DNA of 64,000 nucleotides from Helicostylum pulchrum. Taxonomy: Eukaryota; Mucoromycota; Mucoromycetes; Mucorales; Mucoraceae. Under the pieces are notes generated by a model. The model ran no database searches. It was not told the origin of the DNA and worked only from the letters and a program-made list of their open reading frames with translations. How positions within the stretch are numbered: the stretch's first letter is position 1; every line of letters begins with the position of its first letter. The position numbers and the translations under genes are program-made. Location: assembly GCA_025677825.1 (NCBI GenBank), contig JAIXMO010000019.1:1-64000 (forward strand). The letters are read 5' to 3'. Positions 11,774 to 22,811 of this stretch are shown piece after piece.

Positions 11774-12605
11774 ATGGGTAACGCACAGTCTATGGATCGT
11801 GCTAAGCACGTCGCTAAAGAAGGATTTGAATTTTTCAAGACATTCAAGAACGAATTCGACAAAAACCAACAACAACAGCAAGGACACCACCAACAACAAC
11901 AGCAAGGGCAACAACAACATCGCCCTCAACCTTCTAGTTATCACCCTCCTACCGATGTCGACGATGACGATGAGTATACTTCATTACGTCGTCAAGCAGG
12001 CGAAGAAGCTCAAAAGCGAAATGCTTGTTATGCTGAAAGTCAAGAAGCTTACAGTAACAAAGACGGAGCCAGAGGTGAGATTTGTTGTTGTTGTTGTTGC
12101 TAGTTAACTAATTTTTTTTATCAGCCAAGGAGTTGTCAAATCAGGGACACTATCATGACAACTTGATGAAACAACTTAATCAAAGAGCTTGTAATCATAT
12201 TTACGCAGGTAAATTAAAATTTATTAGATAATTATATTATATTACTTATTTATGTTGTTCTTGATGATAGTAAAAAACCAAGGACGCCCACGTAACGAAA
12301 TTGATTTACATGGATTGTATGTAAAGGAAGCTTCACAAAAGGTGGAAGAGGCAATTCAACACTGTCAACAAGCAGGTGAAAATGATTTAACTATTATTGT
12401 TGGTAAAGGATTACACAGTCCAAACCAAATCGCTAAATTAAAACCAGCTATTATTGAATTGGTCAAGAAGTATAATGTAAGTTGTCAACCCAATATTCCT
12501 AATCCTGGCTGTCTGTATGTTGAATTCGGTAAAGGTACTGGCGATCTTTCTTGGCTTGATAGGTTTACTGATAAGATGTCAAATGACCAATGTGTTATCA
12601 TGTAA
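11774..12605 (+). CDS. DUF1771-Smr domain protein with myristoylation and CaaX motifs
   Basis: Exons 11774-12074, 12125-12208 and 12271-12605 encode 239 aa. The N-terminus MGNAQS fits the N-myristoylation consensus (Gly2, Ser6). A Gln/His-rich linker (about residues 34-62) and an acidic patch follow. Then comes a DUF1771 helical region (about 75-130; YTSLRRQAGEEAQKRNACY) and an Smr domain (about 135-225) starting with NEIDLHGLYVKEA and containing the conserved GKGLHS loop. The C-terminus is CVIM, a canonical CaaX box. Smr domains bind or cleave nucleic acid; yeast and animal relatives are linked to RNA quality control. Lipid anchoring at both ends would place this one on a membrane, which is unusual. 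Lipidation is predicted, not shown. Confidence 0.85.
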
Positions 12606-14018
12606 TTTTTTTTTCTTATTTTTACAATAAAAAATGTGCGTCTTTTTTACACACAGAAATAGCTTATTATTTTCAATTTTGGTGGGTTTTTTTTTACTTG
12701 GACGGACCCACTGTGTTTTTTTTTGAACTTTGCAAATTATAAGATAAAGAATTGTTATAAATATAATTTAATTGAAGTTCGACCGTAATAAACTATTGTG
12801 TTTAAAGATAAGAATAACAGAAGTATTTCAATAATAAGTAACTAAACATATCAGAATCGGCGAAACAAAAGGCACCGCTATAAGTCAATAAAAAAATCAA
12901 TCTGTAATAATTCATTGATCTCAATAACATTAAATAGCTACACGTTCATTTTGATTGATATCGGATTGATTTTACCACCATCTTATTCGCATTTGAAATG
13001 TAAGAGTTCAGAATATTAGCAAGTTTGGATGATTCTTTATTCAATTCCTTATTTCCAATTATACTGATGTGACTAGACCCATTAAACAAAGCAAGTATAT
13101 TTTTCATTGTTTCTTTTACGGTAATCGACTAGATCTCACGAGGCAGTCTACCACAGCCCTTTAATATACGTCTTCTTGAACCCGATCTTGCTATTAGCTT
13201 GGTAAAGACGACTGTACTTAGTTATGCATTATCTTTAGCATCCATAGACTTTGACTGCTAGTCTTTTGGAGCCTAAGTTCGCTATTGACTTGTTTTAGGC
13301 TCCTTAAGGTGGGTCTAGATTGTAATGAGACTTGATTAGATTTTGGGTACGAGTTCTATTTACAAGCTCAGAAAAGAAAGCGTGGTGTATTACTTTTCAC
13401 TTACCTTTATAAATAAAAAGGAGGCCATAAAAATATCTGTACAGTATCACAGTCGGGTGGAGTATATTTGAACAAGAAGTGCTCTTATTCAAGGCCGTCG
13501 CTTTGAAGCGTAAGTATCCTTTTGTAAGGGTATAAAGAAAACAAAAGCGCTAAAAAGAAGCAAAGTAATAAAAGAATATAAGATATAAGCTCGTTTAAAA
13601 GATGAAAGCATAAGATACTTACTGATATACATTGTTAATAAAATATGAAAAACAGAAAGAAAGTAGAATAGTTTGAGAGTTCATTATAAAATAGTGGAGC
13701 TATTTACTCATATGATCTACTTATAAACACCAAAAATGTCGTTCCGACTTTTTTTCGCCTGAGCGTGTAAGTAATAAATAGCTTATCATCTAATTGCAAA
13801 GTATAGTTTTTCTTTTATATGTCGCTACTCTCGTATTTTTACGAAGCAAAAAAAGAAAGAAAGAAATTTACCTGCAAAAAACTGTTCAGGTTAATAAACT
13901 ATTATCTCAAGTTTTTAGACAGGGAAAGAATATGGCTGTACACGTATACATCACGTAATAAATTTCATTTTTTTTTTATAACTATTAAAGCCTATTGCGC
14001 AATAATAAAGATCTTTTT
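12606..14018. other. Spacer with a decayed minus-strand coding relic and a repeat copy
   Basis: About 1.4 kb. On the minus strand between about 13330 and 12950 there are coding-like fragments, first FTKLIARSGSRRRILKGCGR and then KETMKNILALFNGSSHISII followed by a Lys/Ser-rich end, separated by stops. They do not match a family I can name. Near 13732-13766 a dispersed-repeat copy is present (AAAAATGTCGTTCC followed by GAGCGTGTAA), shared with 30000-30080. No intact gene seen. Confidence 0.4.
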
Positions 14019-15274
14019 TTATAAATTATTTTGTAATTTACGGATTTTTTCATCTAATGCATCTTCATAAGTAAGTGATAGATCCCTAGTTTTGATCAAG
14101 ATAACGTACTCCAACGATAAAACATCCTTCATCCAATCCGATCCACTGATCTTTTGAGTTCTACGTAATGAAAATCCTTTAGGTGTATAAGCATTAGCAG
14201 TTTCTGCATTGACATAAGGGCAATAAGACTTGTGTCTACGTAATACATCAAATGGTTCATTCAATAAATAAAATGCTTTTCTAGTACAACATAAATCACA
14301 TTTCACTCCTGGTATATCAGCATGTAATAATTCCCATCCATATAAAGAGAGTATATATGCTGTTTCTATACTCTCTAATTCAACGTGTTCGTTTTGAGTT
14401 TGCTCTGCAAAGTATTTTACTTTTATCAAAGTTCTATCATCCTACCAAATATAAATTAGCATAAAAAACATTACATGTATACTCCTTACTTACTACTTCA
14501 TGACAGAGCGTAGGCAATGCTTGTTTTTCCTTAACACAAGCAGATATAATATTATTAGCATCGGTTTTAAACTTTTCCAATCCACTTTCAATAGTAACTA
14601 ATGGAAAACAATACACACCATCTATCATGCAAAAAAAAAAGAATTAATTTTAATTATCTAAAATACTAAAATCACTTACCATCGCATTTTTGAGTTCTCC
14701 ATTGGCACGATTCTTTATGTCCATTATAGAGTCCTGCTTCATATCTTTTCTTAACTTCATTTACAACCTTTTCGCTTGCTTTACATTTTATAGCAATAAC
14801 AAAAATGTTATTGCCACATGTGTCACAACTTAAAACACAAGTATCTGGTTCCTTTTCTGTTGCCTTGTTTGTATCTTTCCAACCGTGTTTTGCGCATTCA
14901 AGTGCTGTTACTGGTCGCTGGATTAAATGAAAGTTGGTTGAATAACTACTTAATCTTGTCATCAAGTCCTCTCTGCTATCTATTTTACTCAATTCAACAT
15001 TATCATCTTCAAGTAACATCTTCTTACTAGGTAAACTTTTTTTTTGTGTACAAGTAATTAGAAACCGTAGTTTTCCTTCGCCTTTTTGTTTTTTGTTTTG
15101 TTACCTTGATTCATCAGTATTATTTAGTTGTTCAAAACATCGTTTTTTTGCTTTGAAAATTGGTGGTAGATCAATTCGAGATCGAACTTGTTGAATTAAC
15201 TCTTTCAACTCTTCTGCTTCTTTTCTTACATCGTTTGTATTTGTAGAAAGTTGGATCGAGTCTAACTCTGTCAT
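14019..15274 (-). CDS. ZC3HC1/NIPA-type C3HC zinc-finger protein
   Basis: Exons on the minus strand 15274-15105, 15026-14680, 14621-14494 and 14441-14019 give 355 aa. The first zinc module has the zf-C3HC pattern: ALECAKHGWKD, then LSCDTCGNNIFVI, then GHKESCQW, a BIR-like C-x2-C...H-x3-C arrangement. A second module (GWELLHADIPGVKCDLCCTR, then a YLLNEPFDVLRRHKSYCPYV H-x3-C) matches the Rsm1/NIPA C-terminal domain. Members include human ZC3HC1, yeast Pml39 and fission yeast Rsm1, which act at the nuclear pore basket and in mRNA export. The start at 15274 is the first ATG after an in-frame non-ATG extension. Nuclear-pore function is by family only. Confidence 0.78.
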
Positions 15275-15471
15275 TATATGCAAAAAAATTTGTTATTAAC
15301 GAAAAAGGAGAGAGAGAAAAAAAAAAAAAAAAAGAAAGGGATAAAAAAAGTAATTTATTAGGTTTACAAATTTAAAAAAAGGTTTTATATAAAAGAAAAT
15401 CATGCCTATTATCTATGTTTTTATAAGGGTTAAACCAGTTACCCTCGGTTTTAAAAGGCCGGAATAATCAA

Positions 15472-18400
15472 CTACAAGGAATCACGATGCATTTCTCCTA
15501 ATAAACTATAAAAAATGTCTGATAATCGACTGATATCCTTTTCTACATGTCTGTCACGTTCCATGTGTTCGTCTAGAGAGCAAAAAGCAATAGCGTTACA
15601 TGAATTAGCTTCATCCGGTGACGCGTTTTTAGAAATCTGGTTAATCTTACTTGCTGGGGAGAGATCGGGAGGACCTTGGTAGTCTCTATTATCGAAGGCA
15701 CTGTTAGAGGAGCTACTAGAGGAGCTACTGCCTTTACTATCACCACCGCTAGCAGAGCCAGACGAGCTACTAGAGGAGCTACCGTTACCTCCCGAGGAGC
15801 TACTAGACGAGCTACTAGACGAGCTACCACCTTTACTGCCACCATCAGAGGCACCACTAGATGAGCTACTACTTGAGCTACTGCTTGAAGAATTATCATC
15901 ATCTTCTGAAGAACCACTAGATGAGCTACTAGATGAGCTACCGGAGCCGCCAGAAGAAGAAGAAGAAGAAGAGGAGGAGGAGCCAGCAGAATTATTGTCT
16001 GGTAAATTATCTTCTTCATCTGTATCACACATAGAAGGCTCTGGGGAACTAGAAGTACTGCTGGATGTCCTTTGAGATGTATTTATACCACTGGAAGGTC
16101 CTTCGGTACTCGTAGTAGGTTTAGAAGTGGAAGTAGTTGTACTAAGAGAGGGCTCACTACTAATAGTCGTAGATTCTGAAGCAGATGTATTTATATTATG
16201 AGGAGGCTCGTCGGCGGTAGATGTAGAGCTATGTATACTGTGGGAAGATCCTTCATCACTTGCTGTAGATTCATCGCTTGTCGTAGGTTCATTACGTGTC
16301 GTAGGTTCATTACGTGTCGTAGGTTCATTACTTGTCATAGGTTCGTCAGTTGATGTACTTGTATCACCAGACAAATTTCCCGTACTAGTGGTAGATTCAG
16401 AAGCAGAACTACTTATACTACTACGAGAAGATTCTTCACTTGTTGTAGGCGTAACATTTGACGTATTTACACTGCTAGAAGATTCTTCGGTTATAGTTGT
16501 TGATTCAGTATCAGAGCTAGACATACTACGAGAAGGTCTTTCATCATTTGTTGTATGTGTACTTGACGTATTTATACTGCTAGAAGATTCTGCGGTACTA
16601 GTTGTTGATTCAGAATCAGAGCTAAACATACTACGAGAAGATTCTTCGTTACTTGTTTTCGGTGTAGTGCTTGGTGTATTTACACTGCTAGAAGATTCTG
16701 CTGTACTAGTTGTTAATTCAGAATTAGAGCTAGACATACTATGAGAATATTCTTCGTCGCTGGTTGTAGGTGTAGCACTTGACATATTTACACTGTCAGA
16801 AGATTCTTCGGTACTAGTTGTTGAGCTAGTTATACTTCTAGAATATCCTTCATCGCTTGTCGTAGGTTCATCGCTTGTCGTAGGTTCATCGCTTGTCGTA
16901 GGTTCATCAGTTGATGTGATTGTATCACTAGACAAATTTCCCGTACTAGAGGTAGATTCAGAAGCAGAACTACTTATACTACTACGAAAAGATTCTTCAC
17001 TTGTTGTAGGCGTAACATTTGACGTATTTACACTGCTAGAAGATCCTTCCGTACTAGTTGTTGATTCAGTATCAGAGCTAGACATACTACGAGAAGGTTC
17101 TTCATCGCTCGTTGTAGGTATATCACTTATCGTATTTAAACTGCTAGAATATTCTTCAGTGCTCGTTGTTAATTCAAAAGCAGTGCTAGATACGCTGCGA
17201 GAAGGACTTTCATCATTTGTTGTATGTGTACTTGACGTATTTATACTGCTAGAAGATTCTGCGGTACTAGTTGTTGATTCAGAATCAGAGCTAGACATAC
17301 TACGAGAAGATTCTCCGTTACTTGTTGATGTAGTACTTGACGTGTTGATACTACTAGACGGTTTGCTAGATCCAAAATAAGAAATACTAGATGACTCTGT
17401 TTGCGTAACTGTCTTAGATACCGTAGATGTACAATCGGGGCAGTCTTCATTGGTAGTTCTTGATATATCTGATTCGGAACTCAATTTACTACTTCTTAAT
17501 GTACTTTGATCACTAGATTCACTTAAGGCTACAAATTCGGAACCAACAGGTTCCGTAGTACTACTGTTTTCACTAAATGTTCCTGACGAGAGAGTAGTTT
17601 CTTGTGTTGTTGTACTCGATTTAGATATTTCTGAGCTAAATGGAACGAAGCTATCTTGAGTTTCTCTACTAGAAGATAACAGTGAGCTACGATGAGAGTT
17701 TGTTGAGCTAGACTGAGTGATGGAAACCTCGGTAGATGAGCTTGATTGTAAAGTATGAGATGCTGGCGTGGGTGTTGTAGATGTAGTACCGGACCCGCTA
17801 GAACTAAATGGGCCACCGCTAGAAGAGCTTGGTAAAGTTGTTTTAGTACTAGAACTTTCTAAAGTCGAACTTGGAGATACAATTCTGGATATAAATCTAC
17901 TAGAAGAAAATGAAGAGCTACTAGAAGATAATGTCGGACTACTAGAAGATAATGTCGGACTACTAGAAGACAATGTCGAGCTACTAGAAGGCAAAGGTGA
18001 GCTACTGGAAAGCAAAGATGAGCCACTTGAAGACGAAGGAAAGCTACTAGATGGTAAATTTGAACTACTAGAAGGCAAAGTTGAGCTACTAGAAGGAAAA
18101 GTTGAACTACTACAAGACGAAGGCAAACTACTAGTAGAAGATGTCGACCTTTTGATAGTGACAACAGTTGTTCTTCTTACCGTAGTAGTTGTGGTAGTAA
18201 CAGATCTTGGTCTAGTTTTAGAAGTTGAAGGATACACTGTAGTAGTTGTAGTGATTTTCCCTGTAGGTTTAACTACAGTTGTAATCGTTTTCGTTGTAGG
18301 AGTGATTGTTGTCTTGATTGTAGTTTTTGTTTTTGGTTTATCAACTACACATTTTTCACCACGCTTAGCTTTACAGTGCCAATTATCTCCTGCGTGCCAC

Positions 18401-18942
18401 CATCCGTCGTCATGAGAATGCCATATATGAGGATACCTTTGAAAAGGGCACCCATCAGGGCTATAAATCCAATGCCCACAAATATTATCAACTATTGTAA
18501 AAAAAAATAATTAGTATCTTTACTTTTATATAGACACGTGCATCTACTTACCCCAAGGAGAAGTCTTCTTCTTGTCTGTATAGCGAAGAAAGTTAGTACC
18601 TTGAACAAATGATTCAATTGCAAGTAAATCGTGATCAAGTATAATGGTGTTGCTTTGAACGCCTTGACCACATCCGACTTCTATTTGCATTTTGTCGACT
18701 ATTTTAGGTACTTGTGTAATAAATGATTCAAGCGTTGTCGTTGCATAACCTAACGAATTACGACGAATATCGTATAATTTCATTACTGTTTCGGTAGCGT
18801 CGCCACAGGGAGATTGGCTGGTTGGTGTGGCGATTGAGGTTGGCTGGTGTACTAAGTCATTGGAAGGAATAACTGCAGCACAAATCAGTTGCAGAAACAA
18901 TGATAGTATAAAAGTAATTTGTATCCATTTTTGTTGTCGCAT
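15472..18942 (-). CDS. Giant Ser/Thr-rich secreted cell-wall protein with nested repeats
   Basis: Exons 18942-18552 and 18491-15472 encode 1136 aa. A signal peptide (WIQITFILSLFLQLICAA) is followed by a 110-residue non-repetitive domain. Next is a Cys/Trp/His-rich module of about 45 residues (CGHWIYSPDGCPFQRYPHIW, then HDDGWWHAGDNWHC), unlike any domain I can name. The rest is almost entirely Ser/Thr: short LPSSSS-type repeats, about ten 25-33-residue repeats built on ESTTSTAESSSS-INTSS, tandem EPTTSD hexapeptides, and Ser-Gly runs. A 75-residue non-repetitive C-terminus ends the protein. It has no GPI-type hydrophobic tail, so it is probably a secreted or wall-trapped mucin-like protein. The many open frames antisense to it reflect the repeats. 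The long homopolymer and repeat tracts make copy number prone to assembly error. Confidence 0.8.
15690..15990. repeat. Ser/Gly-coding microrepeat tract
   Basis: Imperfect 12-15 bp units such as GAGCTACTAGATGAGCTACC, read on the minus strand as poly-Ser with Gly interruptions, inside the Ser/Thr-rich gene. They end in a GAAGAAGAAGAAGAAGAG run at about 15955-15978. Confidence 0.75.
16252..16350. repeat. 18-bp tandem repeats encoding EPTT(S/R)(D/N)
   Basis: About four to five copies of an 18-bp unit close to TTCATTACGTGTCGTAGG, part of the minus-strand Ser/Thr-rich gene. A second array of the same family with TTCATCGCTTGTCGTAGG units lies at about 16850-16910. Confidence 0.75.
16380..17380. repeat. 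Higher-order duplication within the Ser/Thr-rich gene
   Basis: The segment starting near 16385 (GTAGATTCAGAAGCAGAACT) recurs almost unchanged near 16951, about 560 bp away, including the following CTACGA-AAGATTCTTCACTT region. The segment near 16540 (CATCATTTGTTGTATGTGTA) recurs near 17211. The central Ser/Thr region therefore grew by duplication of blocks of several hundred bases on top of the smaller units. Confidence 0.7.
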
Positions 18943-19758
18943 AGTGAGTTTAAACGACAAGAAGAAAAAAAAAATATGTGATCTAAACTAACGTTTTCTT
19001 TTTTGAGACTTTACTACAAAAGGCATGAATGTAAATACCAAATTTATTCTTCGTACTGTTTAAACTTACAAATATCTTCTGATTTATGCGTAATTCAGAA
19101 GGAAAAAAAAAAGAGTTCACTGATAACAGGTAGATGTTTTAACTTTTTTTTAGGGTGTTTAGTTACAATAAATTAATCAGAATAACAGAAGGAAAAAAGT
19201 ATATAGAAATAAAATATCGTCGATATATATACGCAGAAAAAAGAAAGTTTAATTTAATTCATGTATTAAAAATCATTTAATAACGTTTTTATTTAATACA
19301 CGTAGGATAATACTGTTTAGATTTCATCTATTGAATTGTATTTTATACACCTTTTTTTTTTTTTTTGCGCAACAGCCTTCTTTTGTTCTGTTATGTAATT
19401 TTAACTTTTTTTAAACTTCATTTCCATCAAGACTACTCGATCATAGAAATACTAATAATTCTAGATAACATTAAATATATTTAAAATAAGTACGCATAGA
19501 GTTTTTTTTTTTTTTTTTTTTTTTTTTCGTTGGTAAGTATCTAAAGTTCGTTTGGACTTCCATTGTTCATAAAAAGAATTAAAGGTACAGACAATATTAG
19601 AATACTTTTCCGAGACATTTGTACTATTAGTCTTTATTAATATATGAAGTGTCTACGGGAAGTAAAATGACTTCATTTTTTAGGTATTTACCGTTCTAGG
19701 AAGGGAAACAAAAAAAAAAAGTGAATTTTTCTCAAACCATTAAGACAAATTTAACGAT
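18943..19758. other. AT-rich spacer between divergent-side gene ends
   Basis: Upstream flank of the Ser/Thr-rich gene and downstream flank of the Tdp1 gene. It holds long T tracts (about 19351-19366 and 19503-19527) and no recognisable gene. Confidence 0.5.
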
Positions 19759-21895
19759 TTACCATTCCATATTTTGAGTCCAAGCATCTTGATTTGATTG
19801 GTACCGAGGAGGTGGGCGAAGATAAGGTGCAGGAATATCTGTTTCTTCATAAATTGGTAACACCACTCCCAGTTCCCAGTTACTTTTTTTTTTTTTTTTT
19901 TTTACATAAAAAGAGTTAACAGAGATTTAATTACATGCGTATTATTTCTGTAACTTTCTTTTTGTTCTTTTTTCTTTACCTAATATTCATTTTTGGTTGT
20001 TTTGAATCTCTTGAAACAGTGAATTTACCCCAAGCAGAAACCGTTGCATTGTGACTCCTAAACAACTTTTCCATCAGTCGATTTACAAATATATATATTC
20101 ATTTGAGCCAATAACTTTACCCACAATAGACCCACCCTTTTGCTTTATTTTTGGAGTTTTTTGAAACTGCATTTGGAATCGTTGCTATAATATACTTTAT
20201 GAGGAATGATTTTAATTATTATTAAAATAACAAAAAAAGCGAGACTCGGTTAAAAAATCTTATTTGGTAAGGTAACAAACCTTTGAATGCATTAGCGTGC
20301 CAGGTCGTTGGCTAACAGCGTCACACATCACTTGTTTGGGAAATGTAGGTTTTTTCCAGGAACTTGTGTTCAAACAAATCGTACCAGCACCCTAAAAATA
20401 TAATCATTAATACTAATCATTAATGTCGTGTATGTATAAGAAATATAAGGAGAATATCCTCAAGAATATTACAGGTGGTCCTAAACGACTAAACTCTACA
20501 GTTTCACGCGTAGGATATACAACATCGATAGGTGGTAACTCGTTCTTTTTTAAGATCGTACCAGTTGCTCTTCCATTAGCATAAGCTGGTAATCCACAAA
20601 ACGATTTATACAATTCATTCAAATAAAGAACAGAAAGTGACCCTAAAGAAGATGTCTTTTTTTTTCGTAGTTAGAAATCACTAATTTCTTATATTTTTGT
20701 TTTATCTGTGTTTTACCTGCATTTCTACTTTAGGATAATCCTTGGGATCCAGATTAAATCCTGTAATTTCTTGGACAACATCTGCTAAACGAGTATGGCC
20801 ATATTTTTTATATTGTTCCTCTCCCTCAAATACACCAGAAACAGAAGCTACAATATGCGCCTATATTTCATTGTTTAATTAAGATTCTATATCAGATCAT
20901 CTTTTGTTGTTGTTGCTGTACCTTTGCTTTTTCAAAATTATACTGTAATAATTCTTGTTTTACGGAAACAGGTACTCGCATATGATCCAATAAATCACAA
21001 ATATCTCTAGCAAAACGAGGAAGTTCAGCTATAGATTTACAGGGTCTATCTAGTTTAGGAAAATCTTGGATAAACACGACATTTTCAAGTTCTTCATAAT
21101 CATAACGCTCCTAATATATATATATATTGTTAAGACATTTATTTTTCCCTTTTGGTAAATAACTAACCATGTTTGCAGAACCGATAACGACTCGCATGGA
21201 TGTACCGTAAAATAGCAACATCAGTTTGGGATGAAATACACCAAATTTCTCATCTTTAAGTGGTGGCTGAATAATAACTCGATGTGAATGAACTTGTCTT
21301 TGCATCGCCTAAAAATATGCAAATGATTAAATATTTTTTTTTTCTCTCTTATTTTTCGTACATTTTTCAGATTATTTTACAGGTCTACCGTGCGTAACAA
21401 TACAAAGATTGACATCCATTGGAAAGTTATCATTGATAAAATCCATACTACAGACAAAAGCAGTGATCACTGCTTTCTTAAGTTTTTCCTATGTAATATG
21501 TTAAATACATGTACGCATATAGTATATACACTCTTTACTTTTTGAACAATATCTTTAAAACGAATATAATCAGGTCCAATAAAACCTTTAATATAAGTAA
21601 GTTTGACAACACCATTCCAGAATTGAGATTCTGAATTGTCAAACCGCTTTAACACGCGATGCCGACCACTGGTTGTATCCTCTTCTCTTTCTCGTTTAAG
21701 GCTGGGTTTGGCAGGTGTGTCAGCTAACAACATATCTCTCGCAGTCAACTGGTCAACCGTCTTTCCAAGGGAAGCAGCAATAGCATTCTTTAGATCCAAT
21801 CTTTCTTGTTCTTCTTGACTCAATTTAGCTTCGAGACCTTGTAATGACAAGGCCATTGCTCTTGCAATCTGTTCATTTTCTTCACTATCACTCAT
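19759..21895 (-). CDS. TDP1: Tyrosyl-DNA phosphodiesterase (Tdp1) with N-terminal UIM
   Basis: Removes topoisomerase I peptides from DNA 3' ends in the nucleus. Ten exons on the minus strand: 21895-21539, 21488-21381, 21308-21168, 21110-20922, 20860-20717, 20655-20473, 20391-20281, 20194-20121, 20057-19980 and 19882-19759, giving 502 aa with all phases matching. The first HKD-type motif is FHPKLMLLFY followed by IGSANM. The second is MHSKYIIATIPN followed by WVYCGSHNATVSAWG, and NWELGVV is the typical Tdp1 ending. Residues about 8-25 (NEQIARAMALSLQGLE) match a ubiquitin-interacting motif. Exon starts at 20655 and 20194 were chosen over nearer AGs because only they keep the QTSSLGSLS and HSKYII frames. 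Confidence 0.9.
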
Positions 21896-22038
21896 ACTAA
21901 AAAAGAAAATATGTAAAAAAAAAGACGAAGAAAAAGGTAGTCAAAAAGACAAATAAACATGTACGGAGCTCCAACAGTGTAAAGTGACATTTGAGTTTTT
22001 TTTTTTATTATAAGTAGAAGCCAGTGTTTCTTTTTTTT

Positions 22039-22811
22039 TTATAATATCAAACATGAACTTTTTTTTGACTTTGCTTCTTCACGATGCATGATTCCTTTTC
22101 TCTTTACTATTAATCTCATTAAAGTACTATAGACCTCTTCTACATTTTGTCTGGTTTTTGCAGAAGTTTCAATATAAGGACAGTTCCATTCTTGAGCTAA
22201 TTGTTGTGCGTCAGAAGAATTCACTTTACGAAGGTGAGCTAAATCAACCTTATTTCCAACTAGAACAAAAGGAATCTAAAATAAAAATATATCGTTAGCC
22301 TTTTTTTTTTAGAGAAGCTCTATTATGTTATTTTACAGAATCATCATCAAGCACTCTTAATATTTGGTCTCTGAATTCTTGTGTATGATCTAAAGATTCT
22401 TGTTCACAAACTGAAAATACGCATAAAAACCCTTCGCCTGAACGATAATAGTTATCTCGAATCTATACATATCCATTTTGTTACTTTTTTTAAAAAATAA
22501 ATGCAAATGCACACTTACTGCCGCATATTCTTCTTGACCTGCCGTATCCAATATATCAATTTGACAATCAAATCCGTCTAAAACCACCTTTTTTCGGTAC
22601 GCTTTATTTTTTTATATATTTATACAATGTTACTATTTACAATGTATTATATTTATTCAATCTTACAATCTGCTTTTGTCGGGTCATATTCTTCTACAAA
22701 GTCACCATACATGTACTGAAGTGTTAAAGCTGATTTACCTACACCACCTGAACCAACCATAATTACTTTATGAAGTGGAACATTGTTGCTTTTCGCTGTA
22801 CGTTTTGTCAT
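22039..22811 (-). CDS. Ral-type small GTPase
   Basis: Exons 22811-22667, 22601-22519, 22462-22337 and 22275-22039 give 196 aa. All G boxes are intact: GSGGVGKS (P-loop), the effector region [40 protein letters not shown] and ETSAKT. The P-loop Ser, the PTKADSYRKK effector loop and [17 protein letters not shown] match animal Ral more closely than Ras or Rap. The C-terminus is CLIL; a final Leu predicts geranylgeranylation. Ral proteins act on the exocyst and vesicle traffic in animals; whether this holds in fungi is inference. A Rsr1/Rap-type assignment is the main alternative. Confidence 0.88.

Noticed and set aside
16252..16910. CRISPR-like short tandem repeats
   Set aside because: 18-bp units without spacers, in frame with a eukaryotic Ser/Thr-rich protein.
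15573..18415. Several long ORFs on both strands within the Ser/Thr-rich gene
   Set aside because: They are antisense or frame-shifted readings of low-complexity repeats, with Leu/Val-rich compositions and no domain.
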